From contig NZ_NJIG01000007.1 in the NCBI RefSeq assembly GCF_002209535.1, forward strand, positions 248,001 to 312,000: a stretch of DNA of 64,000 bases. Reading direction: 5' to 3'. Within the stretch, counting starts at the first letter, position 1, and each line of letters opens with the position of its first letter. Both the position numbers and the translations under genes were made by a program. Below the pieces are notes generated by a model, which was given only the letters and a program-made list of their open reading frames with translations, did not search any database and was not told where the DNA came from. Of this stretch, positions 36,934 through 45,574 are shown one piece after another. Source of the DNA: Achromobacter marplatensis (GTDB lineage Bacteria; Pseudomonadota; Gammaproteobacteria; Burkholderiales; Burkholderiaceae_B).

Positions 36934-37383
36934 ATGAATCGGCAAGACTATCAAGCCGCGCTGCGGCGCGTGCTGGACCGGCATTCCGAGAAGGCGCAAG
37001 CGCGCTTGGCCGCGCTGATCGCGGCCCTGCCTGAGAAGGCCCGCGAAATCCGTGTCGGCATCTTCCCGGACCAGGACGGCGAGGGCACGTTCTCTGTCGT
37101 CGTCAGCCTTGAAGGCCCCGATCTTTATGTGCTGAACAAGGCGGTGGATGCGCATCGCATCTTGTTCGACGTCCGCCACACCGCCAGCGGGGTAACCCCG
37201 GCCGTGCCGACGTTCGGCTTGGACGAGCCCGACTTTGTCGTACAGGACGCCATCGTCGATACGGCGGCGGACTGGATCGAAGTGCTGTGGGCAAACGTCG
37301 GGCGGGGCAAATCGCCGTTGCCCGGACTCATCTATGGCGATGAAGACGCCGGCACGTCGATGCCGCGCGAACTGCCTGTTTGA
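36934..37383 (+). CDS. Conserved hypothetical protein, 149 aa
   Basis: A soluble protein beginning MNRQDYQAALRRVLDRHSEK, with a central segment IRVGIFPDQDGEGTFSVVVS and GPDLYVLNKAVDAHRILFDV. No signal peptide or membrane segment. ATG 36934 is chosen because AAGGGG lies 8 bp upstream; ATG 36928 would overlap that site. I do not recognise a function. It is the third gene of the group. Confidence 0.62.
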   Translation: MNRQDYQAALRRVLDRHSEKAQARLAALIAALPEKAREIRVGIFPDQDGEGTFSVVVSLEGPDLYVLNKAVDAHRILFDVRHTASGVTPAVPTFGLDEPDFVVQDAIVDTAADWIEVLWANVGRGKSPLPGLIYGDEDAGTSMPRELPV

Positions 37384-37471
37384 GGCAAGCTCCAGCGCGC
37401 CGGCACGCCACACAAGGGTGATGCGGTGGCTGGGGTATAACGAAACCCGTAGTTCAGAGCAAAGGAATCTC

Positions 37472-38236
37472 GTGTCGAGCAAACTCGGGGCAGGTCGCTT
37501 TTTCGCCGCGACAGCTGGGCTCATCCGACAACAGGGCCGGTCCATGCTGGCCGCCGCGCCGTGGTCGCTTGCCGTGTTCACGCTGTCGCTGCCGTTCGCC
37601 TTGGCGGACACCCCGCTATATCAGCTGACGGATCTGGTGTTTGTCGCGCTCACGCTGATCAACCTGATCGCGTTCGCGCGCATGACGTTCGCCTGGCATC
37701 GGGTCGTCGTCCTGGGGAACGTCCCGCGCGACACCACCGCGCGCGGCGGCACTGCAGAGGCCAAGCACCTGGTGTTGCTCGGCGCGCTCACCATCGCCGT
37801 CGCGGCCCTGGGTCGTGCGACCGGCGATTTGCCGTTTGTGGTCTATGTGCTGCTGAACGGCGCGGAAGACATCCGATTCTGGGGCGCGTTGATCGCGTCC
37901 GCGGCGATTATCTGGCTGCCTGTCTTGTACGCGCTTGCGACGTATGGGCTGAGCCTGTCGCGCGTCGCGACGACGGGAGAATATGGCTTTGGCCACATTC
38001 GCGCGGCCATGCCCTACCCGCGTTGGCCGCTGATGCTCATGCTGCTGGCGCTGGTCGTCGTGGCCGGCTTCACCGCGAGTGTGCTGTCCCCGCTGACGTA
38101 CACGTTCGTGACGGGCGCTGATGTGGCCTATGCCGCGTTGGGCGTCGTGCTTAGTGTCCTGGCTACGTTCGTCGCGACGGCTATGTATGCGGTCGCGTAT
38201 CGCGATGCGACGGGCAGGGCGGGCGAAAGCGCGTGA
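37472..38236 (+). CDS. Hypothetical polytopic membrane protein, 254 aa
   Basis: A GTG start at 37472 with AAAGGA six bases upstream. About six hydrophobic segments, among them WSLAVFTLSLPFALA, LVFVALTLINLIAFARM, LVLLGALTIAVAALG, GALIASAAIIWLPVLYALATYG and LMLMLLALVVVAGFTASVL. Not a recognisable transporter. The frame is open further upstream into the previous gene, but no plausible start lies there. It is separated from the previous gene by 88 bp and may have its own promoter. Confidence 0.6.
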   Translation: MSSKLGAGRFFAATAGLIRQQGRSMLAAAPWSLAVFTLSLPFALADTPLYQLTDLVFVALTLINLIAFARMTFAWHRVVVLGNVPRDTTARGGTAEAKHLVLLGALTIAVAALGRATGDLPFVVYVLLNGAEDIRFWGALIASAAIIWLPVLYALATYGLSLSRVATTGEYGFGHIRAAMPYPRWPLMLMLLALVVVAGFTASVLSPLTYTFVTGADVAYAALGVVLSVLATFVATAMYAVAYRDATGRAGESA

Positions 38237-38317
38237 CGGCTTCGGGCCCGCAGCGGCCCGATCAGGTTTCCTGGAATTTTTTGCGCAGTGTGCAAGGTCC
38301 GCAACAGGCGCCTTGCC

Positions 38318-38638
38318 TCATTGCCCGGCGGCACCATGGAAACACTCCCATGCGGCCTCCTCGATGCCCTGAATCACGTTGCCGTCTTCATCCGTGATCG
38401 TGAACGCCTGCTGGCTGTCCCCGATGCTGGCCTCCCCGTCCAGACCCAGCAGCAACGCAACCATCGTGTCTCTGACGACGGCGTCGAGGACGCCCTGCAT
38501 CTGAACGGATTGCCCGGCTGACAACCCCATTGCCCGGACTTTGGCGGCGACCTCGCTGGTTGCCTCCGGCGCCGTAAAGGCCGCCAGCAACTCCGCCCTT
38601 AGCGCATTCCAGTTGGCGACGAATTCCTTTGCGTCCAT
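38318..38638 (-). CDS. Hypothetical protein, 106 aa
   Basis: A small acidic helical protein, MDAKEFVANWNALRAELLAA, ending in a segment like FTITDEDGNVIQGIEEAAWE. ATG 38638 has GGAAG about ten bases upstream; ATG 38653 is an alternative. The size and acidity resemble immunity or chaperone proteins, but nothing decides this. It starts 18 bp after the stop codon of the 357-residue secreted-protein gene, so they may form an operon. Confidence 0.55.
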   Translation of the reverse strand: MDAKEFVANWNALRAELLAAFTAPEATSEVAAKVRAMGLSAGQSVQMQGVLDAVVRDTMVALLLGLDGEASIGDSQQAFTITDEDGNVIQGIEEAAWECFHGAAGQ

Positions 38639-38656
38639 TCCGCTTCCATTCAAATC

Positions 38657-39730
38657 TTAGTCCGTCCCCACGGCCCGGATCTGATTCGGCGTCGCCTCGG
38701 ACGCAGGCTTGTAGTACAGCGTGGGCGCCCGGTACCTCAGGTCACGCAGCGCCGCATCCAGCTTGGGCAAATTGAAGCTACCCGCGCTCGGCGCCTGCCG
38801 GAAATCTTCCAGGCTGGCGGGCAGGCGCGTCAAGGTCAGCGAATCCATCGTGCAGGTGGGGCCGAGGGAAGTCTCTTCGCACGAATCCGGCGTCATGACC
38901 GGCTGATCGACGGGCAACACGAAACCATCCGTCAGCACGGCCTCGCCCGCTTCGAGTTTGATGGCGGCGATCGGCGAAAAAATCAGTTCGGCGTCGATGC
39001 CGGGCGTCGGCGCGGCATCGGCCTGGCCCGCATTGAATGCGATCTCTCCGTTGATGCGCCAGCGCACCTCGCGCGCCGCTTCGTCGCAACCGCCGCCGGC
39101 CCGCAGCACCACCTCGCAACCCTTGCCCAGGCCGTCTTCGTCCTCTTTCCCGGATGGCGGTTTTGGCGTGGTCATCTTGAACTCGCGATCCACCGCGTAA
39201 TCCAGCGTCGCGATGCCGATCTTCTTCAACCGCTCCATGGCGCTTTGCGGCGGTACCGTTGCGGGCAGCTCGGTGCGGGGCTGGTGATAGGTGATGCGGT
39301 TGAGCCTGTATTCGCCCGGCCACACCGGAATCACCTGATACAGCAGCTTGCCGCGCACCGTCTGGAACTGCGGCCCGGGGTCGCCCGAATTCATCTTGTG
39401 ATCCCCCGCGCCGGCGCTGATCGCGGTGTCCTTCTCCGACTGGTGGTTCCAGTGCACGAACGTGCTGCGCTGACGCACAAAGCGATCGCGCGTCGCGTCA
39501 TCCTCGAAATCGCGCTGGGGTCCGACGTCCAGGTTCAGGGTTGGAATCACCAGCAGCGCCATTCCCTCCTGCCGTGCGTTGCCCAGCAAATCATCCACAT
39601 TCACGCGATGGCGCTCCACCAACGCGGCGGTGCGCGCGGCGAAATCCGGCTCGACAGGCTGGGCAAGCGCCAGCGCCGGGGCGAGAAGGGCAAGCAGGCT
39701 AACGCGGGCAAGCGTGGGGAAAAGCGGCAT
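38657..39730 (-). CDS. Hypothetical secreted protein, 357 aa
   Basis: The signal peptide is MPLFPTLARVSLLALLAPALA, cleaved near ALAQ; an upstream in-frame ATG (39772) would bury it. The mature protein has four widely spaced cysteines (GKGCEVVLRAGGGCDEA, DSCEETSLGPTCTM), probably two disulfides, and the segments VRWRINGEIAFNAG and ELIFSPIAAIKLEAGEAVL. It is likely periplasmic and is not recognised as any known family. Confidence 0.65.
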   Translation of the reverse strand: MPLFPTLARVSLLALLAPALALAQPVEPDFAARTAALVERHRVNVDDLLGNARQEGMALLVIPTLNLDVGPQRDFEDDATRDRFVRQRSTFVHWNHQSEKDTAISAGAGDHKMNSGDPGPQFQTVRGKLLYQVIPVWPGEYRLNRITYHQPRTELPATVPPQSAMERLKKIGIATLDYAVDREFKMTTPKPPSGKEDEDGLGKGCEVVLRAGGGCDEAAREVRWRINGEIAFNAGQADAAPTPGIDAELIFSPIAAIKLEAGEAVLTDGFVLPVDQPVMTPDSCEETSLGPTCTMDSLTLTRLPASLEDFRQAPSAGSFNLPKLDAALRDLRYRAPTLYYKPASEATPNQIRAVGTD

Positions 39731-39847
39731 CGTTCTGGGTTCCTGTGTCCGAGGCGGGAAGGAACGGGGCATTGCACGCGGCAGAGCCAGGCAACACCCC
39801 GACGGGGAAAGGCCAGGCCATGATATCGCGTCGGCCCCGCCGCTTGC

Positions 39848-40258
39848 TTAACTGCCGGTCTGCGTGGCCAGCCACACCGTCGCGCCGCCGCACGCCGGAT
39901 CTTCCTGCAGATGCCGGACCATCAATCTCGCACGGCACATTCGTCTATACCAAAGACCGAAGGCGCAACCTTCCTTTCTGCAAGGATGCGCGCATCCTCG
40001 ATCAGTTCGAAACCGCGCGCACGCCGCCTGCGACGCTGAGACCGATTGCGCCCTGGGCGCGGCAAGTTGCGTTGTCACCAGGAACGTACCTGCGAACAGA
40101 CTGATCACTAGAAATCCAGCCAAACTGATCCGGTCGATTGGCGAATAGCGCAGGTACGATTGGGAGCGTATTGCCCGGCCACGAGTCGTAAATGAAGCTG
40201 CTGAAGCGGCGTTTTGAGGAAATAATGAATTTTTGGGTCCCTGTAATCTTCGGTACAT
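39848..40258 (-). CDS. Possible hypothetical protein with one membrane segment
   Basis: The 3' two thirds have the codon pattern of a real gene in this GC-rich genome (third bases nearly all G/C near the end: HLQEDPACGGATVWLATQTG). One hydrophobic segment ISLAGFLVISLFAGTFLVTT is followed by a cysteine-rich tail. The start is unclear: ATG 40258 would overlap the small gene on the other strand, and an internal TTG is possible. I see no similarity to a known family. Low confidence. Confidence 0.35.
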   Translation of the reverse strand: MYRRLQGPKNSLFPQNAASAASFTTRGRAIRSQSYLRYSPIDRISLAGFLVISLFAGTFLVTTQLAAPRAQSVSASQAACARFRTDRGCAHPCRKEGCAFGLWYRRMCRARLMVRHLQEDPACGGATVWLATQTGS

Positions 40259-40365
40259 TCAAGCTCCTCGTGTTGGGCACGGGCATGTTTCTCGCCATCA
40301 AATCTCACTACGATGGAGAGAAAAAGGAGAAGCAAGAAAAGGAGGAGAAGAGGAAGGCACCCTGA
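40225..40365 (+). CDS. Small membrane protein, 46 aa
   Basis: Reads MNFWVPVIFGTFKLLVLGTG then MFLAIKSHYDGEKKEKQEKE and a basic end: one hydrophobic helix and a highly charged cytoplasmic tail of K and E. GAGGAA ends five bases before the ATG at 40225; an in-frame ATG at 40192 gives 57 residues. The composition is typical of small bacterial membrane proteins. Function unknown. It overlaps the weakly supported gene on the minus strand. Confidence 0.45.
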   Translation: MNFWVPVIFGTFKLLVLGTGMFLAIKSHYDGEKKEKQEKEEKRKAP

Positions 40366-40382
40366 TGAAAGGGGTCAGCGCA

Positions 40383-40778
40383 CTATCGAAAGCACCGCGC
40401 AAGCCAGAACCCCGCCGCAATACTTATCCCCACCCACAGCAACACGATCATCGCCGCCCCGCCCAGACTGCGCGGCGTCTTGCCCTGCGACTGCATCCAG
40501 GCATCCGCCTGGCCCCGGCATTCCTTCAGCACGTCCGGCGGCAACAGCTTGATGGCCAGCCAGATCAGGCCGGGCAATAGCAACACATCGTCGAGGTATC
40601 CCAACACAGGGATAAAGTCGGGAATCAGATCAATGGGACTGAGCGCGTAGGCCACGACAAACAGCCCCAGCGCCTTGGCGTCCCAAGGCGTGCGGGCGTG
40701 CTTGCTGGCAAACCATAGCGTCAGGCCGTCGCGCTTAATGCGCTTGGCCCAGGCTTTTAGGCGGTCGCTGACGTTCAT
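40383..40778 (-). CDS. DUF1232/YkvA-family membrane protein
   Basis: A 131-residue protein starting MNVSDRLKAWAKRIKRD. The family core is ALGLFVVAYALSPIDLIPDFIPVLGYLDDVLLLPGLIWLAI: SPIDLIPDFIP and GYLDD are the DUF1232 hallmarks. A C-terminal helix (GGAAMIVLLWVGISIAAGFWLA) suggests membrane anchoring. The biological role of the family is not established. Confidence 0.85.
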   Translation of the reverse strand: MNVSDRLKAWAKRIKRDGLTLWFASKHARTPWDAKALGLFVVAYALSPIDLIPDFIPVLGYLDDVLLLPGLIWLAIKLLPPDVLKECRGQADAWMQSQGKTPRSLGGAAMIVLLWVGISIAAGFWLARCFR

Positions 40779-40841
40779 GGTGCGCGGTAAGCGGATCTTG
40801 TGCGGGAAGATCCACAAATTCTAGAACGGACGGCCGCCCGA

Positions 40842-43322
40842 CTAGAACCGCCCGCGCAACGTCAACGTCACGCTGCGCGGCGCGCCGTAGTTGTTGCGGT
40901 TCTCGACATAGCCCGGATACTCGTAATACACCTTGTCGAACAGATTGTTCACGTTCAACGCCGCCGTCCAATTCGACGTCACGTCATACGCGACCCGGGT
41001 GTTCCACACGCTGTAAGACGGCCGGCGCACCTTCGAAATGCTGTTGGTCAGCGCGCTCTGCCAGTTCACGCCCGCGCCCACGCTCAGGCGGTTCAACTGG
41101 CCGGGCAAGCGGTATTCGCTCCACAGACGCAACAGGTGCCGCGGCGTTTCCTCGCTGAAAGTCTGGCCTTCGCGGTCCGGGTCGCTCAGGTACTTGTTGC
41201 TGTTGAAGGTATAGCCCGCCGCCACTTGCAGGCCCCGCATCAGCTCGCCGCTCATCTCCGTCTCGAAGCCCTGGCTGCGCACCTTGCCCGCGGCGCGCGA
41301 GCAGTAGCCGCCGTTGCACACCGGCCCGGCCTCGTAGTCCTGCACCGCGCGGTTCTTCTGGTCGATGCGGTACAGGGCGAACGACGTGTTCAGCTTGCCG
41401 TCCATCAGCTCGCCCTTCACGCCCACTTCGTAGTTCGCGCCGACGATGGGCTTCAAGATGCTGCCGTCCAGCGTGGTGGCCGTTTGCGGCTCGAAGATAT
41501 CCGCATAGCTGGCGTAGGCCGACCATTGCGGCGTCAGCGCGTAGACCAGCCCCACCATGGGCGTGAACTCCGCGCTGGCCTTGGCGGTGCTGACGTCGTC
41601 CCACGTCGCGGCCTGCGTGGTGTAGCGGCTTTCAAACCAGCTGAAACGCCCGCCCGACACCAGCGTCAGGTCTTCCGTCAGGCTGCTGCGCAGCTGCGCA
41701 TAAATGCCTTTCTGCACATGGGGTTCATAGCGCGACGTGCGCTGAGAATCCGGAAAGCTGTCTGGCTTGGGCACATGCGGATTGGGGTGGAACACATCCA
41801 GCGGCAGATAGTTGGACGCGTACTCGATGCGGTCCGTCGACGTCAGCCGCGACAGGCTCACGCCCACCGTCAGGTCCTGCGCCATGCCCAGCACCGTGAA
41901 GCGCCCGTTCACATTCGCATCAAAACCGATGTGCTCCGCCGACTTGTCGTAATTCCACGCGTTGCGCATCGGCCCCATCAAGGTCACCGGGTCCACCGCG
42001 CCCGTCGCGTCCAGCGCCGAAGTCAGGCTCGTCTCCTTCACGTAGGTGGCCGCCACGTTCACGCGCCAATCGCTGTTGAAACGATGCGTCACGTCCGCAA
42101 ACAGCTGCGTCTCGTCCCGGTCCCACTGGTTCCAGTCCGCGCCTAGAAAGGTCGACCGCTTCAGCCCCAGCGAACTGCCATCGCTATAACGCGGCAGCCC
42201 GCCGAAGAACGGCGTGGACCGCAGGCGCGACACCAGCACGCCCGCGCCCACCGTCGTGCTGGGCGACAGGTCGTAATCCAACGCAAAGTACAGATTGGTG
42301 TTGCGCTCCTTCACCACATCAATGAACGACCCCTTGGAATCCAGATCCAGCACCGCCCGCGCCCGCAGGCTGCCATCCGCGTTCAAGGCCCCGCCCGCAT
42401 CCAGCATGCCGCCCACGTGGTCCCACGAGCCCGCGCGCGCCTCCAGCAACACCTGCGTCTCGGCGGTAGGGCGCTTGCGCACCAGGTTCACCGAGCCGCC
42501 AGGCTGCCCCGCGCCTTCGAACAGCCCCTGCGCGCCGCGGAACACCTCCACCCGGTCCAGATACGCCGTGCTGCCGGTAAAGCTATTGCCCACGGCATAG
42601 AAACTGCGCGACAGCGGCACGCCGTCGTACTGGATATTCGTGATCTTGAACCCGCGAGAGTAGAAATTGCGCCCGCCGTCGGCCACCTCGCTGATCGTCA
42701 CGCCCGTGGTGTTCTCCAACACCTCGCTGATCGTCGACAGGTTCTGGTCATCCAACCGCTTGCGCGTCACCACCGTGACCGACTGCGGAATGTCCTTCAG
42801 CGCTTGCTCGGTCTTGCCGATGGTCGCCATGCTGGAACCGTAAGACTGCGTGCCCTCGGTCTGCGCATGATAGGCGCCCGTCACCAGCACCGGCGCCAGC
42901 GTGCTGGTGACGGACGGCGGCTCAGCCTCCACACGGATGCCGCCGTCCACATTCACCGCGCGATAGCCCGTGCCCGCCAACAGCGCGCGCAAGCCCTCCG
43001 CCACGCCGTACTGGCCATTCAGGCCCGCGCTGCGCGCCCCGCTCAATTGCGACGAGGAATACCCCAGCGAAATCCCCGCCTGCCGCGCAAACGCGGCCAG
43101 CGCGTCATTCAACGGCCCCGGCGCAATCGCGTACACGCGGGCAGCATCGGACTGCGCCGCCCTGGCCGGCGCGGCCTGGGCGTAGGAGGGCGGCGGCGCC
43201 GACAAGGCGGCCAAGGCCGCCGCCAACGGCAGCAGCACGGTAAAGAAGGGATGGGGGCAAGCGCGCAAGCAAGCCCGCGCGCCGGACGACGGCGTCGCGG
43301 CCCGGAGACGATGGGTCTTCAC
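40842..43322 (-). CDS. TonB-dependent siderophore receptor with signalling domain (cassette 1)
   Basis: An 826-residue outer-membrane receptor, starting at a GTG (43322) with TGGAG about ten bases upstream and a long signal peptide ending PSYAQ. The N-terminal STN domain (YAIAPGPLNDALAAFARQAGISLGYSSS) signals to FecR. The plug contains DIPQSVTVVTRKRLDDQNL and the barrel ends in the C-terminal aromatic GAPRSVTLTLRGRF. It resembles FhuE/FpvA-type ferric-siderophore receptors; the ligand is not predictable. It is expressed with the fecI/fecR pair upstream, although a terminator hairpin lies between fecR and this gene. Confidence 0.93.
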   Translation of the reverse strand: MKTHRLRAATPSSGARACLRACPHPFFTVLLPLAAALAALSAPPPSYAQAAPARAAQSDAARVYAIAPGPLNDALAAFARQAGISLGYSSSQLSGARSAGLNGQYGVAEGLRALLAGTGYRAVNVDGGIRVEAEPPSVTSTLAPVLVTGAYHAQTEGTQSYGSSMATIGKTEQALKDIPQSVTVVTRKRLDDQNLSTISEVLENTTGVTISEVADGGRNFYSRGFKITNIQYDGVPLSRSFYAVGNSFTGSTAYLDRVEVFRGAQGLFEGAGQPGGSVNLVRKRPTAETQVLLEARAGSWDHVGGMLDAGGALNADGSLRARAVLDLDSKGSFIDVVKERNTNLYFALDYDLSPSTTVGAGVLVSRLRSTPFFGGLPRYSDGSSLGLKRSTFLGADWNQWDRDETQLFADVTHRFNSDWRVNVAATYVKETSLTSALDATGAVDPVTLMGPMRNAWNYDKSAEHIGFDANVNGRFTVLGMAQDLTVGVSLSRLTSTDRIEYASNYLPLDVFHPNPHVPKPDSFPDSQRTSRYEPHVQKGIYAQLRSSLTEDLTLVSGGRFSWFESRYTTQAATWDDVSTAKASAEFTPMVGLVYALTPQWSAYASYADIFEPQTATTLDGSILKPIVGANYEVGVKGELMDGKLNTSFALYRIDQKNRAVQDYEAGPVCNGGYCSRAAGKVRSQGFETEMSGELMRGLQVAAGYTFNSNKYLSDPDREGQTFSEETPRHLLRLWSEYRLPGQLNRLSVGAGVNWQSALTNSISKVRRPSYSVWNTRVAYDVTSNWTAALNVNNLFDKVYYEYPGYVENRNNYGAPRSVTLTLRGRF

Positions 43323-43440
43323 GAAAGGGATACTCCAATGAGGGTCGGTCGGTGCTGGGCAGTGCGCACTGCTACAACCGGTATGACGAACGAATTCGCC
43401 CATCCCCTCAGATTTTTTTGTTGCCGGGCCGCCCCAAGAC

Positions 43441-43462
43441 AAAAAGCGCCCCCTCGGGGGGC
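43441..43462 (-). terminator. Terminator-like hairpin between fecR and the receptor gene
   Basis: On the minus strand GCCCCC-n3-GGGGGC is followed by GCTTTTT. It belongs to a GC-rich intergenic hairpin type with flanking AAAAA and TTTTTT that I recall as frequent in Achromobacter and Bordetella genomes. It would limit read-through from fecR into the receptor gene and suggests a separate receptor promoter in 43323-43440. Confidence 0.6.
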
Positions 43463-43502
43463 AGCAAGCCGCAGGCGCAGCGTGGGGGCATTTTTTGTTT
43501 GT

Positions 43503-44600
43503 TCAGCCCCGTGCCCGTTCCGGCGCCCGTGCGCGTGCCCGAACCCGCGTCACCCGCCCGCCCCACCACAAGCGCCCCGCCTGCGGCTCCACCGGCAGAA
43601 TCTGACGCAGCAGCGCCAGCACCTTGCGCGTATCGTCCAACTGGAACACGCCCGACACCGGCAACCGCGCCACCGCCGTATCGCACTCGATCGCCCCGTG
43701 ATAGCGCGACAGCTCCTGCAAGAAGGCGTCCAGCGGCATATCGCGCACCGACAAAGCCCCCTCGACCCAGGCCCCGCCATCCATCACGCGCCCCTCCACC
43801 GGCGCCAGCGCCCGCACGCCTTGCGGCGTCATCCGCGCAGACTCCCCGGCCCGCAGCGTCGCACCCGCCGCCTCGCCCGCGCCATCGCGCGGCAGCAACG
43901 CCACCGCGCCTTCATCCACTGCCACCTCGCTGCCGTCGTCCCACTGCCGCACCCGATACCGCGTACCCAGCGCCTGCGCCCGCCCGTCGCGCGTCTCCAC
44001 GAACAGCGGCCGCGACAGCGGGTCTTGCCCGGAGATCAAATACACCTCGCCCGCCAGCAAACGAATGCGCCGCACCGGCCCGCCATAATCGATATCGACC
44101 GCCGTCTCCGTATTCAGCACCAGCGTGCCGCCATCCGGCAGCGTGACGCGGCGCCGCTCGCCGCGCGACGTGGACACATCGGCCAACGCGTGCCGCACCG
44201 CAGGCGCATCCCCCGCCCGCCACGCCACCCAACCGCCCGCCGCCAATGCCCCCAGCGACATCAAGGCCTTGCGGCGCGACCGCCGCGCCTGCGCCGCCTC
44301 TGTCTGCCGCAGAATCTGCGCAGCCGCCTCGCCCGGCATCTCCGCCGCCGGCCGCTGCAAACGCGCGCCCAGCGCCTGCAAGCGCTCCCACACCAACGCA
44401 TGCGCCGGCTGCGCCCGCAGCCAGGCATCGAACGCTTGCCACGCCGACGCGTCCGCCGTGTTGTATTGCAGCTTGATGCGCCAACGGATGGCCTCGTCCA
44501 ACACCGCCCGATCCGCCGCGCCCTCCGCGCCGTCCTCGGCGCCGTTCTCCGCACGGGCGCCTGGCGCCCCGGGCGACACGCCCGCCCGATCAAACCCCAT
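43503..44600 (-). CDS. FecR-family anti-sigma factor (cassette 1)
   Basis: A 365-residue inner-membrane regulator. The cytoplasmic N-terminal domain (RWRIKLQYNTADASAWQAFDAWL) binds the sigma factor. A membrane segment near residue 120 (ALMSLGALAAGGWVAW) follows, then the periplasmic FecR domain (TSRGERRRVTLPDGGTLVLNTETAVDIDY) and a C-terminal STN-like part that contacts the receptor. ATG 44600 overlaps the sigma gene by 11 bp, so the two are translated together. Confidence 0.9.
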   Translation of the reverse strand: MGFDRAGVSPGAPGARAENGAEDGAEGAADRAVLDEAIRWRIKLQYNTADASAWQAFDAWLRAQPAHALVWERLQALGARLQRPAAEMPGEAAAQILRQTEAAQARRSRRKALMSLGALAAGGWVAWRAGDAPAVRHALADVSTSRGERRRVTLPDGGTLVLNTETAVDIDYGGPVRRIRLLAGEVYLISGQDPLSRPLFVETRDGRAQALGTRYRVRQWDDGSEVAVDEGAVALLPRDGAGEAAGATLRAGESARMTPQGVRALAPVEGRVMDGGAWVEGALSVRDMPLDAFLQELSRYHGAIECDTAVARLPVSGVFQLDDTRKVLALLRQILPVEPQAGRLWWGGRVTRVRARARAPERARG

Positions 44601-45117
44601 AGACCAGCCGATAGCAGTGCTGCAACGCCTGCGCCAGATAACGCTCCACCGTCGCCACCGACTTCCCCACCTGCCGCGCAATCTGCGGGCACGTATGCCC
44701 CTCCATCTGCGCCAACAGAAATACCTCGCGCACCTCTGGCTTCAAGCGGCCCAGCATCTGCGCCACCTGCTCCAGCGACTCCAGAATCAACAGCCGCGAT
44801 TCTTCCGAGGGCCAATGGCTCTGCGGATAAGTCTGCAACACCGCCAGATAACTGCGCTCGATCTCCAGCCGCCGCCAATGGTCCACCAGCAAGCGGTTCG
44901 CAATGGTGCGCAGGTAGGCCCGCGGCTCGCGCAGCGCGGTGTCAGAAGGGGAGGTGGAGTTTGCCGACAGCAGGCGCACGAACGTGTCCTGCGCCAGATC
45001 CGCCGCGCGATGCGCATCGCCCAGCTTCAGCCGCAGCCAGCCGTGCAGCCAGGAATGATGGTCGCGGTACAGCGTCGCGATACCGGCGTCGGAACTGGCG
45101 CTGGGGGTGGCGGGCAT
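44590..45117 (-). CDS. FecI-type ECF sigma factor (cassette 1)
   Basis: A 175-residue ECF sigma factor of the iron-uptake group. Region 2 is HSWLHGWLRLKLGDAHRAADLAQDTFVRLL with YLRTIANRLLVDHWRR. Region 4 is LKPEVREVFLLAQMEGHTCPQIARQVGKSVATVERYLAQAL. It drives the receptor gene when the ferric siderophore is bound outside. A Fur-box-like sequence lies 13 bp upstream of the start. Confidence 0.93.
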   Translation of the reverse strand: MPATPSASSDAGIATLYRDHHSWLHGWLRLKLGDAHRAADLAQDTFVRLLSANSTSPSDTALREPRAYLRTIANRLLVDHWRRLEIERSYLAVLQTYPQSHWPSEESRLLILESLEQVAQMLGRLKPEVREVFLLAQMEGHTCPQIARQVGKSVATVERYLAQALQHCYRLVYGV

Positions 45118-45129
45118 GGGATATTTTGG

Positions 45130-45151
45130 GAATGGGAATTGTTTCCATTAT
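45130..45151. promoter_or_regulatory. Fur-box-like sequence, cassette 1
   Basis: On the minus strand it reads ATAATGGAAACAATTCCCAT followed by TC, sharing AACnATTCCCATTC with the site before cassette 2. Such AT-rich sites before fecI genes bind Fur-Fe2+ and repress in iron-rich conditions. Confidence 0.6.
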
Positions 45152-45233
45152 ATCCAGACGAATACTGGCCCAAGCCCAGCGTTCGTCCCCCATGCCCGCC
45201 GGCGCGGGCGGGGCTTTGTCTTCGGGCGGGCGC

Positions 45234-45566
45234 CTACTGCAACGACGCCGGCGCGTCGTGCAACACGCCGCAAGGGTCCGCATCCGCGCCGCAAGCCCGC
45301 GCCTGCTCCAGCATGGCGTCCGCCAAGGTCCCCAAGTGATCGCACAAGCCTTCTACCCCACCCATCAACGCCGCCACCGTCCACGCGTCTAGCGGCTGCC
45401 CGCCGGTTGCGTCGGGCTCGGATGCGCTGTTGCCGACCATGCGTGCCATGGCCGCGATGGCGTAGCGGGCTCGGTCGATTTGGTAGAGAGGGGATAGGGG
45501 GACCAGGCCGTACTCGGGATCGGTGTCGACGGACCAGGGGTTTTGGGTGAGGGGGTGGGATTGCAT
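45234..45566 (-). CDS. Hypothetical protein, 110 aa, with structured leader
   Basis: A small acidic, helical protein (MQSHPLTQNPWSVDTDPEYG ... ALMGGVEGLCDHLGTLADAM) that reminds me of small DUF proteins of pseudomonads expressed under stress, without a sure family match. A perfect GGAGGAA ribosome site precedes the ATG at 45566, and part of it can be sequestered by an upstream leader helix. The gene lies upstream of fecI on the same strand; 116 bp separate them. Confidence 0.6.
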   Translation of the reverse strand: MQSHPLTQNPWSVDTDPEYGLVPLSPLYQIDRARYAIAAMARMVGNSASEPDATGGQPLDAWTVAALMGGVEGLCDHLGTLADAMLEQARACGADADPCGVLHDAPASLQ

Positions 45567-45574
45567 GGACTTCC

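Noticed and set aside
42897-43330. Possible in-frame upstream start of the receptor at 43442
   Set aside because: The extra 40 residues would bury the signal peptide, and the GTG at 43322 has a ribosome site.
42417-45392. Very long plus-strand open frame (about 990 codons) across the FecI-FecR-receptor cassette
   Set aside because: It lies antisense to three clear genes, its product is an arginine/alanine/proline-rich string without domains, and it arises from strong third-position GC bias.
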